Shown: positions 8,909 to 17,720 of the stretch, one piece after another
Position numbering within the stretch: the first letter of the stretch is position 1
How the letters are laid out: the number at the start of each line of letters is the position of its first letter
Source of the DNA: Bacteroidia bacterium
GTDB lineage: Bacteria; Bacteroidota; Bacteroidia; Flavobacteriales; Flavobacteriaceae
Direction of reading: 5' to 3'
DNA length: 33,208 nt
NCBI GenBank assembly: GCA_030429835.1
Contig: JAUIGC010000017.1
Span: 1 to 33,208, forward strand
The notes under the pieces: generated by a model
Seen by the model: only the letters and a program-made list of their open reading frames with translations
What the model was told of the DNA's origin: nothing
Databases searched by the model: none
Program-made: the position numbers and the translations under genes

Positions 8909-10132
8909 ATGAGAAAAACTCTAATTCCCATTTTATTTTTTTTGGTATTTGGTTGTGCGCCAAAGGAAGACCACAAGAAACCTCAAGAAGGTCATTGGCA
9001 AGCTAGACTCAAAGTGAAGGATAACCAGATATTGCCTTTTAATTTTGAATTGAATACTTCCAAAGATGAAGCAATTAGTATGAAAATATTGAATGGAGAA
9101 GAAACCATCCTTGTGGATGAAATTTCCATAAAGGATGATTCCATCTTAATTAAAGCACCAGTATTTGAAGGCTATATATCCGCAAAATTTTCGGAACAAC
9201 ACATGAAAGGCAAGTTTGTCATTGAAAGTTTAAACCGAGTGGTACCTTTTGAGGCCGTTTTTGGAATAGAAGAACGATTTTCAAATACCGAAGATGGTAT
9301 AACCGATGTATCCGGTATTTGGGAAACCGAATTTAGTCCTGACACGGAAGATAGTTATATGGGAAAGGGTATTTTCACTCAAAAAAATGGTGTAGTATCT
9401 GGAACCTTTAGAACGACCACAGGGGATTACAGATTTTTGGAAGGGGTTATGGATAAGGATTCCCTCAAGATATCGGCATTTGATGGAGCACATGCATTTT
9501 TATTCCAAGCTAAGGTAACAGATAGTTCCATGAATGGGATCTTTTACTCTGGAAATCATTTTAAAGAGCCATTTGTTGCCATAAGAAATGAAGATTATGA
9601 ACTTCCCAATCCGGATTCCTTGACCTTTATAAAAAAGGGCTATGATAAACTTGCTTTCACATTTCCAGACATGAATGGAAAGCAGGTTTCCTTATCAGAT
9701 CCGGTATTCGACAACAAAGTGGTCATCGTACAGCTTATGGGGTCTTGGTGCCCCAACTGTTTAGATGAGACCAAATTTTTAGTCAATTATTTAGAAAAAA
9801 ATAAAAATAAGGATTTGGCCGTCATAGGATTGGCCTTTGAGCAGGCCAAAACAAAGGAGAAGGCCGAAAGAAGTGTTCAAAGACTCGTAGACAGAATAGG
9901 CATTACGTATCCCATTCTATTGGCACAATACGGTTCGTACGACAAGAAAAAGGCTCAGGAAAAATTACCTATGTTGAACCATGTACTATCTTACCCCACT
10001 ACTATTTTTGTGGACAAAAAAGGGGAGGTTAGAAAAATACATACTGGATTCAACGGACCGGCAACAGGAGAGAAATACATAGAATTTAAGTCGGAATTCG
10101 ACAGTTTCCTGGATGAATTATTGTCAGAATAG
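8909..10132 (+). CDS. TlpA/ResA-type thioredoxin lipoprotein with duplicated N-terminal beta domain
   Basis: The 407-residue protein starts with a signal peptide and lipobox VFGC (Cys16), so it is a lipid-anchored envelope protein. Residues about 27-120 and about 134-230 look like two copies of one beta-rich domain: both open with G-x-W, pass a DSxxI segment, a DG/EG turn and an M-x-G-x-F, and end near PF-x-A. The C-terminal part (about 245-405) is a TlpA-like thioredoxin domain with an intact WCPNC (Cys281 and Cys284) and a cis-Pro loop in SYPTTIFVDKKGEV. Relatives reduce periplasmic disulfides, for example in cytochrome c maturation or metalloprotein assembly. No partner gene adjoins it: pheT diverges and leuB converges 9 bases away. 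Confidence 0.9.
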   Translation: MRKTLIPILFFLVFGCAPKEDHKKPQEGHWQARLKVKDNQILPFNFELNTSKDEAISMKILNGEETILVDEISIKDDSILIKAPVFEGYISAKFSEQHMKGKFVIESLNRVVPFEAVFGIEERFSNTEDGITDVSGIWETEFSPDTEDSYMGKGIFTQKNGVVSGTFRTTTGDYRFLEGVMDKDSLKISAFDGAHAFLFQAKVTDSSMNGIFYSGNHFKEPFVAIRNEDYELPNPDSLTFIKKGYDKLAFTFPDMNGKQVSLSDPVFDNKVVIVQLMGSWCPNCLDETKFLVNYLEKNKNKDLAVIGLAFEQAKTKEKAERSVQRLVDRIGITYPILLAQYGSYDKKKAQEKLPMLNHVLSYPTTIFVDKKGEVRKIHTGFNGPATGEKYIEFKSEFDSFLDELLSE

Positions 10133-10141
10133 GAGTAGTTG

Positions 10142-11260
10142 TTAAATGATGGTAGATTTCCCCAAGTCTATATTTTCATCGTTCATGTTGAAATTATCGT
10201 CCAGTTCCATAATATTGTCCGCAATGAAGTCACCTACATAATTGGTACCATATTTACTACTTCCCATAATATCTGGGGTAACTATTTTTTTTGTAAACGA
10301 TTTTAGTACTGCAGCTACTAGGGCATCGGCCTCCTCATTGAGCTTAAAGTGTTGTAACAGCATACCGGCACTTAGGATTGCAGCCACGGGATTCGCTATA
10401 TTTTTATCCCTAGCATCTGGATAAGACCCATGAATAGGTTCAAACATAGCATGTTCCGTTCCAACGGAAGCGGAGGGAAGAAGTCCTATAGATCCTGCAA
10501 GGACGCTGCCTTGGTCAGACAATATATCGCCAAACATATTATCCGTTAGGATCACATCAAATTGTGAGGGGTTAAGAATCATTTGAACCGCTGCGTTGTC
10601 AATGAACAGGGTTTCCAATTCAATTTCAGGATAGCTTTTTGCAATGGACCGTACGACCCTCCTCCACAAACGTGAAGTTTCCAGTACATTGGCCTTATCC
10701 ACTAAAGTGACCTTTTTCCGTCTACTTTTGGCAGCTTTGAAGGCCAAATGTGTAATTCTGCTAATTTCATCCTCGGAATAAGTGCATGTATCTGTAGCGA
10801 TATTGGTACCTGAATCCATGGACTTGTTCCCATAATAAATCCCTCCGGACAACTCCCTGTAAATGACCAAATCGGTATGTTGTACCACTTTTTTATTTAG
10901 GGGCGATTGTCTTATTAGGGCGGGAAAAACTTTTACCGGGCGTATATTGGCAAAAAGGTCAAGCTCTTTTCTAAGTTTTAATAATCCCTGTTCCGGCCAA
11001 ATTTTAGCATCTGGGTCACCATCGTATTTTGGCATTCCAATGGCTCCAAACAAGATAGCATCAGAATTTTTGCAAAGTTTTAGGGTATCATCTGGCAATG
11101 GAGTACCCTTTTTATCAATAGCCTCAGCACCTATTAGCGCTTTCTTGAATTTGAAGGTATGACCGAATGTTTCTTCAAGGGAGCGCAGACATTTTAAGGA
11201 TTGGGCAACGACCTCAGGGCCAATTCCATCCCCGCCAAGTACAGCAATTTCCAAACGCAT
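10142..11260 (-). CDS. leuB: 3-isopropylmalate dehydrogenase
   Basis: The 372-residue protein carries out the NAD-dependent oxidative decarboxylation of 3-isopropylmalate in leucine synthesis. Visible are GDGIGPEV near the N-terminus, the substrate-binding RELSGGIYYG, DKANVLETSRLWRRVV, the metal-binding DNMFGDILSDQ and the NAD-loop FEPIHGSYPDARDK...ANP. RELSGGIYYG, close to the LeuB form RELTGGIYFG, argues for LeuB over isocitrate or tartrate dehydrogenases. A short acidic tail of about 18 residues after the family core looks non-essential. It follows leuA by one base, so the two are certainly one transcript. leuC and leuD for the intermediate step are not in the window. Confidence 0.97.
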   Translation of the reverse strand: MRLEIAVLGGDGIGPEVVAQSLKCLRSLEETFGHTFKFKKALIGAEAIDKKGTPLPDDTLKLCKNSDAILFGAIGMPKYDGDPDAKIWPEQGLLKLRKELDLFANIRPVKVFPALIRQSPLNKKVVQHTDLVIYRELSGGIYYGNKSMDSGTNIATDTCTYSEDEISRITHLAFKAAKSRRKKVTLVDKANVLETSRLWRRVVRSIAKSYPEIELETLFIDNAAVQMILNPSQFDVILTDNMFGDILSDQGSVLAGSIGLLPSASVGTEHAMFEPIHGSYPDARDKNIANPVAAILSAGMLLQHFKLNEEADALVAAVLKSFTKKIVTPDIMGSSKYGTNYVGDFIADNIMELDDNFNMNDENIDLGKSTII

Positions 11261-11261
11261 G

Positions 11262-12434
11262 TTAAGGTATACTTTGAAGATTTACCTTGCTCGCCTCGAC
11301 AATATCATGAATATCCTCATCAAGGATTTCCTTTTTCCTATCCGCAAATTTTAAAAATTCCTCATAAACCCTGTCCAACTGAAGTTTGGTAAGTTCATAA
11401 CCCACAAGTTTTGCACGGTAAGCTAGGGCGGCCCTACCACTTCTAGCCGTAAGAACAATAGAGGATTCCGTGACCCCAACATCGGCAGGATCTATGATTT
11501 CATAGGTTTCCCTATTTTTTATCACGCCATCTTGATGTATTCCAGAGCTGTGAGCAAAGGCATTGGCGCCCACAATAGCCTTATTTGGTTGAACTATCAT
11601 GCCCATTTTATTGGAAACCATTTTACTGGTATCGAACAGCAATTGGCTATTTATAGTGGTATCCAAGTTTAGGCTTGGGTGTTGTCTCATAATCATAACC
11701 ACTTCTTCCAAAGAGGTATTGCCAGCACGTTCACCAATGCCATTAATGGTACATTCGATTTGCCTGGCTCCATTAATCACCCCGGCAATGGAATTTGCGG
11801 TAGCTAGCCCAAGGTCATTGTGGCAATGACAGGAAAGTACGGCCTTTTCAATGCCTTTTACATTTTCTTTTAAATATTTCATTTTGGCACCATATTCCTC
11901 AGGAAGGCAATATCCTGTAGTATCCGGAATATTTAAAACGGTGGCCCCGGCTTTGACAACTGCTTCACAAACCCGCGCCAAAAATTCATTATCGGTTCTA
12001 CCGGCATCTTCTGCATAAAACTCAACGTCTTCAACAAAGGTCTTCGCATAACTTACCGCATCTACTGCCCTTTCTATGATGGCATCCCTGTTGGAGTTGA
12101 ATTTATGTTTAATATGGGAGTCCGAAGTTCCAATTCCCGTATGTATTCTAGGCTTTTTTGCATGTTTCAGGGCTTCCGCAGCCACTTCAATATCCTTTTT
12201 AACCGCCCTGGTCAATCCGCATACCGTTGCATTTTTAACTAATTTGGCGATACTTTCCACCGATTTGAAATCACCGGGACTAGAAATCGGAAAACCCGCC
12301 TCAATAATATTTACACCAAGTTCATCTAACCTTTCAGCTATCACTAACTTTTGTTCCATGTCCAGTTTACAACCTGGAACCTGTTCTCCATCCCTAAGTG
12401 TAGTATCAAAAATTTGTACTATATCTTTGCTCAT
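11262..12434 (-). CDS. leuA: 2-isopropylmalate synthase, short form without the regulatory domain
   Basis: The 390-residue protein is a DRE-TIM metallolyase that condenses acetyl-CoA with 2-oxoisovalerate, the first committed step to leucine. [12 protein letters not shown] lies at the N-terminus, the metal-binding HCHND in the middle, and the [12 protein letters not shown] loop after it. The protein stops after the catalytic barrel and a short helical subdomain; the C-terminal LeuA dimer domain that binds leucine in the roughly 500-residue enzymes is absent. The context, one base ahead of leuB, supports the leucine assignment over homocitrate or citramalate synthase, which share the fold. Feedback control by leucine would have to work differently or be absent. 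Confidence 0.92.
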   Translation of the reverse strand: MSKDIVQIFDTTLRDGEQVPGCKLDMEQKLVIAERLDELGVNIIEAGFPISSPGDFKSVESIAKLVKNATVCGLTRAVKKDIEVAAEALKHAKKPRIHTGIGTSDSHIKHKFNSNRDAIIERAVDAVSYAKTFVEDVEFYAEDAGRTDNEFLARVCEAVVKAGATVLNIPDTTGYCLPEEYGAKMKYLKENVKGIEKAVLSCHCHNDLGLATANSIAGVINGARQIECTINGIGERAGNTSLEEVVMIMRQHPSLNLDTTINSQLLFDTSKMVSNKMGMIVQPNKAIVGANAFAHSSGIHQDGVIKNRETYEIIDPADVGVTESSIVLTARSGRAALAYRAKLVGYELTKLQLDRVYEEFLKFADRKKEILDEDIHDIVEASKVNLQSIP

Positions 12435-12462
12435 TATAATTATGTAGTTTTAGCTAGTTAAA

Positions 12463-12495
12463 CGAATATATAACCCTGATAACGAAAAAAGCAAA
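12463..12495 (-). promoter_or_regulatory. Candidate leuAB promoter
   Basis: On the minus strand, TTTG (12495-12492) is followed after 21 bases by TATATTCG (12470-12463), one mismatch from TAnnTTTG. The predicted start near 12459 leaves a leader of about 25 bases, too short for an attenuator peptide. No operator was recognised. Confidence 0.42.
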
Positions 12496-12580
12496 TTTTG
12501 TAACAACATTTACAACGTTAATATACTTTTTGATAATAACAACCTATTGATATACAACAATTTAAATACACATTTTTACG

Positions 12581-14125
12581 ATGACAAATGCTCATAAAGA
12601 TGCTTTGTTCGTTTTGGTAAAATCGCTTTCAAAATCTGAAAAGCGTCAATTTAAGCTTTATGTAGGTCGCTTGGGCGTAAATACCGATGCCAAATTCCTT
12701 GCACTCTTCAATTTATTGGATAAAATTAAGCGATATGATGAAAAAACCATACTTTCTAGCGGAATAGTTAAAAAAGCACAGCTTTCCAACTTAAAGGCCC
12801 ATCTATATAAGCAGATATTGGTTAGTCTTAGATTGAACCCCGTGAACCAAAATATACGGGTTCAGATAAGGGAACAATTGGATTTTGCCACAATTCTTTA
12901 TCAAAAGGGATTGTATAAGCAGAGTCTAAAAATCTTGGACAAGGCGAAATCCACCGCAATCGATAATGAGGAGAAGAATATTGCCTATGAGATAGTGGAG
13001 TTTGAAAAAATTATAGAGACACAGTACATTACCCGAAGTATCCCGGATAGGGCGGATGAGCTTGCCGTTCAGGCCAAGGAACTATCGGGCCAGAATGTAA
13101 TTACGAGTAAACTGTCCAACCTTTCCTTACAATTGTACTCCATGATGTTGAAGGTAGGCTATGTGCGTAGTGACGAGGACCTGCAAAAAGTCAAAAATTA
13201 TTTCTCAAGACATTTACCCAAAGTTGACGTGGATACACTTGGGTTCAGGGAAAAATTATGGTTGTACAAAGCCCATTTATGGTACAGTTTTTTGATTCAA
13301 GACTTTCTTTCGTCCTATAAATATGCAAGTAAATGGGTGGATTTGTTTTACGATTATAAGGAGATGATATACCTAAATCCCGTCTTTTTTCTAAAGGGAA
13401 ATCATTACTTGTTAGAATCGTTATTTTACGTTAAGTATAGCTCTCAATTTAAAGAAACACTTCAAAAAATGGAAGTAGTTTTAAAAGAGAAAGATTTTCC
13501 TAAAAACGATAATATAAATTCCCTTGCCTTCCTGTACTTGAATGCCAACAAATTAAACCTTCACTTTCTGGAGGGTACTTTTGAAAAGGGATTATATCTG
13601 GTCAAGATCATTGAGTATGGCATCAATAAACATAGGGATAGGATTGATGCCCACCATGTCATGGTGTTGTATTATAAAATAGCCTGTCTTTATTTCGGAA
13701 TAGGAGATAATAAGACCTGCATTGTTTACCTGAAGAAAATAATTAACAACAAGAACCTGAAAATGCGCGAAGACCTCATGTGTTTCGCCCGAGTCTTAAG
13801 CTTGGTAGCGCATTACGAGGCAGGAATGGACTATCATTTGGAAGTACAGCTGAAAAGTACCTATAAGTTCTTGTTGAAAATGAACGATATGCATGCGGTA
13901 CAGAAAGAAATGATCAAGTTCTTAAGAAACTTGGGGAATATCTATCCAAATCAATTGCGAAACGAGTTTGAAAAATTACACACCGAATTAAAAAAGTATG
14001 AGGACCATCCTTACGAAAAACGTGCTTTTCTTTATTTAGACATTATTTCATGGCTAGAGAGTCATTTGGAAAACAAACCGGTATCGGAAATCATTAGGGA
14101 AAAAGCCCTGAAACAGGTTAGATAA
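12581..14125 (+). CDS. Conserved hypothetical protein, all-helical, TPR-like
   Basis: The 514-residue protein has no signal peptide or membrane segment, so it is probably cytoplasmic. Composition and periodicity suggest paired helices throughout, with TPR-like stretches such as the FATILYQKGLYKQSLKILDKA region (about residues 107-128) and the HHVMVLYYKIACLYFGIGD region (about 362-380). The N-terminal SLSKSEKRQFKLYVGRL region is the kind of segment shared by Bacteroidota proteins of unknown role. No enzymatic motif is seen. It is followed after 13 bases by the EamA transporter gene in the same direction, which may be cotranscribed. TPR proteins usually act as scaffolds; no partner can be named here. 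Confidence 0.8.
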   Translation: MTNAHKDALFVLVKSLSKSEKRQFKLYVGRLGVNTDAKFLALFNLLDKIKRYDEKTILSSGIVKKAQLSNLKAHLYKQILVSLRLNPVNQNIRVQIREQLDFATILYQKGLYKQSLKILDKAKSTAIDNEEKNIAYEIVEFEKIIETQYITRSIPDRADELAVQAKELSGQNVITSKLSNLSLQLYSMMLKVGYVRSDEDLQKVKNYFSRHLPKVDVDTLGFREKLWLYKAHLWYSFLIQDFLSSYKYASKWVDLFYDYKEMIYLNPVFFLKGNHYLLESLFYVKYSSQFKETLQKMEVVLKEKDFPKNDNINSLAFLYLNANKLNLHFLEGTFEKGLYLVKIIEYGINKHRDRIDAHHVMVLYYKIACLYFGIGDNKTCIVYLKKIINNKNLKMREDLMCFARVLSLVAHYEAGMDYHLEVQLKSTYKFLLKMNDMHAVQKEMIKFLRNLGNIYPNQLRNEFEKLHTELKKYEDHPYEKRAFLYLDIISWLESHLENKPVSEIIREKALKQVR

Positions 14126-14138
14126 TAACCATTCCATT

Positions 14139-15017
14139 ATGCATCGTTCCCATGTTTCGCACTTATTGGAAATAAACCTGGCCATGCTGTTCATTGCCAC
14201 ATCCGGTCCCTTGGGGAGGTATGTGGATTTGCCTGTCCCGGTCACCACTGGAATACGGGGTATCATCGCTTTTGTGTTACTTGTCCTATTCAGTAAATGG
14301 AGGAAAACTTCCTTAAAAATAAAGAGCGGGGATATTCCTGTTGTCCTTTTTACAGGTGTCCTTATGGCTGTACACTGGCTTTTTTATTTTTATGCCCTTC
14401 AGTGGTCCAATGTGGCCATTGGTATGTTGTCTTTGTTTACCTATCCTGTAATCACAGCATTTTTAGAACCACTTCTTTTAAAGTCAAAACTTCAAAGGAT
14501 GCATTTGGTTTTGGGCGGACTTGTATTATTGGGAATTTATTTTTTAAGCCCCAATTTTAATCTGGAGGACTCGAATACTTTGGCGATAGGTATGGGCCTA
14601 ATTTCAGCCTTGGCGTATGCGCTACGGAATATTATTTTAAAACTTAAGGTGGAGAAATATCAAGGAACTACGTTAATGGTCTACCAAACGGGAACTATTG
14701 GAATGCTCATGCTACCTGCCCTATTTTTTGTTTCAATCGAAACGGTGCTCAACCAATGGGAGGGACTTCTGGCGCTTGGAGTAATAACAACGGCCATAGG
14801 GCACAGTCTTTTTTTAATGACTTTTAAACATTTCAGTATTACTACCGTCAGTATTTTAAGCAGTATACAGCCAATCTATGGCATTGTAATCGGAGTGATA
14901 TTTTTACATGAAATTCCTAAGAGCACCACTTTGATCGGCGGCGCACTGATACTTAGTTCCGTAATCATTGAAAGCTTTAGGTCCTCAAAAAGGAAAATGG
15001 TCAATTCTCAGGACTGA
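14139..15017 (+). CDS. DMT superfamily (EamA) inner-membrane transporter
   Basis: The 292-residue protein has about ten hydrophobic segments arranged as two EamA repeats of five helices, the usual form of drug/metabolite exporters. Typical features are the GxxRY near helix 1 (GPLGRYVDLP), WLFYFYALQW in helix 3, the SLFTYPVITAFLEPLLLK motif, and, in the second half, SILSSIQPIYGIVIGVIFLHEIP, the hallmark EamA helix 9 with its Glu. Family members export amino acids, nucleotides or other metabolites by proton antiport; the substrate here is unknown. The last 17 bases overlap the end of the convergent DUF4252 lipoprotein gene. It probably shares a transcript with the preceding helical-repeat gene. 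Confidence 0.93.
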   Translation: MHRSHVSHLLEINLAMLFIATSGPLGRYVDLPVPVTTGIRGIIAFVLLVLFSKWRKTSLKIKSGDIPVVLFTGVLMAVHWLFYFYALQWSNVAIGMLSLFTYPVITAFLEPLLLKSKLQRMHLVLGGLVLLGIYFLSPNFNLEDSNTLAIGMGLISALAYALRNIILKLKVEKYQGTTLMVYQTGTIGMLMLPALFFVSIETVLNQWEGLLALGVITTAIGHSLFLMTFKHFSITTVSILSSIQPIYGIVIGVIFLHEIPKSTTLIGGALILSSVIIESFRSSKRKMVNSQD

Positions 15018-15522
15018 TATTCGGAAGATATTCATTCATAACATTGTTTCCCAGTGTCTCAAACTCGTTGTTTTTCACCATTTCCCTCACTTTTACGGGA
15101 TCAAAATCCCCATTGAAATAAAGAAAGGAGGCGGATTCTGCATTGTTGTTATAAATCAATATCTCCTTTACACTGTTTCTTTTTTCCCTAATGGAAACTA
15201 CATTTCGCTTTAAATCATCGTTCTTTCTATACACCTCGATGAAAGAATTACCCGTAATGCCATTCATTTGCTGATTTAAAAACTGGGTTCTTGCAGGGGT
15301 CGAACTCGGAAATTGCATATATCTTAAATCCCTAGTATTTCCGATTAAGGATTGCATTTCCGGAGAAATACCACTAATCAAAGTTAACATGAATTGGGGA
15401 ACCCTAACAGCGGTTACTTGGTCGTCATTTTTATGGGCATTATAAAAGGTGTCAATGGAATTATAAGTACCGCAACTATAGAAAAGAACGAATATGAAAA
15501 GTATACTGATTTTATTATACAT
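15001..15522 (-). CDS. DUF4252-type lipoprotein
   Basis: The 173-residue protein starts with a signal peptide ending in the lipobox FYSC (Cys17). The mature part resembles the DUF4252 family common in Bacteroidota: an N-terminal TAVRVPQFMLTLISG segment, a strand-helix middle with MQSLIGNTRDLRYMQF, and a C-terminal half with FIEVYRKNDDLKRNVVSIREKRNSVKEILIYNN. The family has no known function; its fold looks like small ferredoxin-like repeats. It lies 33 bases downstream of the RluA gene and could be the last gene of the panB-lspA-rluA transcript. Its own end overlaps the convergent EamA gene by 17 bases. The family assignment is from memory of motif pattern. Confidence 0.78.
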   Translation of the reverse strand: MYNKISILFIFVLFYSCGTYNSIDTFYNAHKNDDQVTAVRVPQFMLTLISGISPEMQSLIGNTRDLRYMQFPSSTPARTQFLNQQMNGITGNSFIEVYRKNDDLKRNVVSIREKRNSVKEILIYNNNAESASFLYFNGDFDPVKVREMVKNNEFETLGNNVMNEYLPNISPEN

Positions 15523-15555
15523 GGTTTAGTGTTTAAAAATCCTAATGTACAAAAT

Positions 15556-16260
15556 TTAGGAACAGGCATCCCAAATAGGGTCTTTGGGCAAGGGCGCCAA
15601 GATAGAAAGGGGTTTGTTTTGAACGGGATGTTCAAATTCAAGTTTACGCGCATGGAGATGAATGCTGGCATCCTTGTTACTTCTTGGAAATCCATATTTA
15701 AGGTCTCCCTTTATAGGGCAGCCGATGGCGGAAAATTGTGATCTAATTTGATGATGCCTTCCTGTCTTTAAATCAATTTCCAATAAATAATAGGAGTCCA
15801 ACTTTTTTAGAATTCGATACTGGAGTATAGCTTTTTTACTGTCGGGTACTTCCTTGTCGTGGGCGTACGACTTATTTTGTTTTGGATTCCTCTTAAGCCA
15901 GTGAACCAAGGTATCCTCTGTTTTTGAAGGAACTTCTTTTATAATTGCCCAATAGGTTTTTTTCGCCTTTTTATCCGAAAAAAGTTTGTTCAATCGAGGT
16001 AGGGCTTTGGATGTCTTGGCAAAAACAACCAATCCGGATGTAGGGCGGTCCAAACGATGTACAACTCCTAAATAAACATTGCCGGGCTTTTCATACTTTA
16101 TTTTGAGATATTCCTTAACCACTTCGCTCAACGGCATATCTCCGGTCTTGTCTCCCTGTACAATGTCGCCAGGTCTTTTGTTCACAATAATGAGGTGATT
16201 GTCCTCATAAAGCACTTGAAGGTTTTTTGGGGTAGAAAGTACTTTGTCTATGTTTCCCAT
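15556..16260 (-). CDS. RluA-family RNA pseudouridine synthase
   Basis: The 234-residue single-domain enzyme converts uridine to pseudouridine in rRNA or tRNA. The catalytic motif HRLDRPTSG is intact with Asp71, preceded by VLYEDNHLIIVNKRPG and followed by KTYWAIIKEVP and the LKTGRHHQIRSQFSAIGCPIKGDLKYG motif typical of the family. There is no N-terminal S4 domain, which puts it closer to RluA/TruC-like short members than to RluC/RluD. It starts 4 bases after the lspA stop and belongs to the panB-lspA-rluA operon. The target nucleotide cannot be assigned from sequence alone. Confidence 0.93.
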   Translation of the reverse strand: MGNIDKVLSTPKNLQVLYEDNHLIIVNKRPGDIVQGDKTGDMPLSEVVKEYLKIKYEKPGNVYLGVVHRLDRPTSGLVVFAKTSKALPRLNKLFSDKKAKKTYWAIIKEVPSKTEDTLVHWLKRNPKQNKSYAHDKEVPDSKKAILQYRILKKLDSYYLLEIDLKTGRHHQIRSQFSAIGCPIKGDLKYGFPRSNKDASIHLHARKLEFEHPVQNKPLSILAPLPKDPIWDACS

Positions 16261-16264
16261 ACCC

Positions 16265-16768
16265 CTATACCGTGATTTTTTTTCCGATCAGGCCAAGAAA
16301 CAAAATTAGTAAAACTCCCGTAGTTACGGCAACATCGGCCATATTGAAAATACCCGTTCTAAAAAAACCCAACCGAATTTGAAAGAAGTCGGTTACAGAC
16401 CCAACGGCTATCCGGTCTATTAGATTACCTATTCCGCCACCAATGACAAAGGCAAAGGCCAGTAGCATCCACGTATTGGTTTGCCTCCTGGTCAATAACC
16501 TATAGAGTAATATCAATAGAACCAGCAAGGGTAATACTTGAAATAAAATCAATTTGATGATAGGAGGGAAGTTGGCTCCAAAGCCCAACATGGCACCCGT
16601 GTTTTCCACATTGGTAAGTATAAAATGATGTTTTATTAAGGGAATAAATTCTTGATGTGATACATTCTCACGCACCACCCTTTTTGAAACTTGATCACAG
16701 CCAATGTTCAAAAGTACCAGAACGACCACGGCAAGCCGACTAAACATTATGTTTCTTCCAAGATTCAT
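16265..16768 (-). CDS. lspA: Lipoprotein signal peptidase (signal peptidase II)
   Basis: The 167-residue inner-membrane aspartic protease cleaves the signal peptide from prolipoproteins. Four hydrophobic helices are visible. The family boxes are present: CDQVSKR (24-30), VENTGAMLG (54-62), GGIGNLIDRI (111-120) with catalytic Asp118, and FNMADVAV (141-148) with catalytic Asp145. The first Met (16768) leaves a 5-base gap after panB; an internal Met at residue 8 is the alternative start. In many Bacteroidota the housekeeping lspA sits near ileS and a dksA-like gene, so this copy between panB and rluA may be a second paralogue or the sole copy in a rearranged place. At least eight lipoprotein genes in this window would be substrates. 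Confidence 0.93.
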   Translation of the reverse strand: MNLGRNIMFSRLAVVVLVLLNIGCDQVSKRVVRENVSHQEFIPLIKHHFILTNVENTGAMLGFGANFPPIIKLILFQVLPLLVLLILLYRLLTRRQTNTWMLLAFAFVIGGGIGNLIDRIAVGSVTDFFQIRLGFFRTGIFNMADVAVTTGVLLILFLGLIGKKITV

Positions 16769-16773
16769 GAAAA

Positions 16774-17592
16774 CTAATATTGCTCGTCATCATTGGGGAA
16801 ATCCATGCTCTTTACATCCTTGACATAACTGGATATGGCATTCCCCATTTCCTCATAGAGGTTCATATATCTCCTTAGGAACCTTGGATTGAACTCATGT
16901 GTCATACCCAATAAATCGTGAACGACCAAAACTTGGCCATCCGCATATTTTCCACCCCCGATGCCAATTGTGGGGATAGTTAATTTTTCCGATACCATTT
17001 TGGTGAGATTTGCTGGTATTTTCTCAAGAACAATACCAAAACATCCTAATTTTTCCAACATTTCGGCATCCTCAATTAACTTCTTGGCTTCCTCTTCCTC
17101 CTTGGCCCTTACGGTATAAGTACCAAATTTGTAAATGGATTGGGGAGTTAAACCTAAATGGCCCATCACTGGGATACCTGCAGCCAGAATACGTTTTACC
17201 GATTCCTTAATTTCAAGTCCGCCCTCAACTTTAACGGCATGTGCGCCGCTTTCCTTCATGATTCTAATGGCGGATCGAAGGGCTTCCTTGGGGTCGCTTT
17301 GATAGCTTCCAAAAGGCAGGTCAACCACAACAAGAGCTCTTTCCACAGCCCGTATTACAGAGGAAGCATGGTAAATCATTTGATCCAGTGTAATGGGTAA
17401 GGTGGTTTCATGCCCTGCCATAACATTACTTGCAGAATCCCCTACCAGAATAACATCTACTTTTGCAGCATCCACAATTTTTGCCATAGAATAATCATAG
17501 GCGGTAAGCATGGATATTTTTTCCCCATGGCTTTTCATTTCCACCAATGATTTTACGGTTATTCTTTTGTATTCTTTCTTAGCAGTAGACAT
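16774..17592 (-). CDS. panB: 3-methyl-2-oxobutanoate hydroxymethyltransferase
   Basis: The 272-residue TIM-barrel enzyme transfers a hydroxymethyl group from methylene-tetrahydrofolate to 2-oxoisovalerate to give ketopantoate, the first step to pantothenate and CoA. Family motifs are all present: [14 protein letters not shown], the metal-binding [58 protein letters not shown], and [25 protein letters not shown]. It leads a tight minus-strand operon with lspA (5-base gap) and rluA. A -7 box matching TAnnTTTG lies 21 bases before the ATG. It uses the same 2-oxoisovalerate pool as leuA nearby. Confidence 0.97.
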   Translation of the reverse strand: MSTAKKEYKRITVKSLVEMKSHGEKISMLTAYDYSMAKIVDAAKVDVILVGDSASNVMAGHETTLPITLDQMIYHASSVIRAVERALVVVDLPFGSYQSDPKEALRSAIRIMKESGAHAVKVEGGLEIKESVKRILAAGIPVMGHLGLTPQSIYKFGTYTVRAKEEEEAKKLIEDAEMLEKLGCFGIVLEKIPANLTKMVSEKLTIPTIGIGGGKYADGQVLVVHDLLGMTHEFNPRFLRRYMNLYEEMGNAISSYVKDVKSMDFPNDDEQY

Positions 17593-17612
17593 ATGTTTAG
17601 TTTTGGTCCCAG

Positions 17613-17620
17613 CAAAAGTA
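17613..17620 (-). promoter_or_regulatory. Candidate -7 promoter box of the panB-lspA-rluA operon
   Basis: The minus strand reads TACTTTTG, an exact TAnnTTTG match. Transcription would begin near 17609, leaving a leader of about 17 bases. No -33 TTG is visible in the A/T-rich stretch upstream. Confidence 0.42.
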
Positions 17621-17720
17621 ATGAGTTTTGTCGAGAAATTTTTTTAAGGCAGATTTCACTGCTTTGGCCTTTGAATGGGTCATAATCATTATTTTTAGCC
17701 AACCATAATTTATTTGAGTG

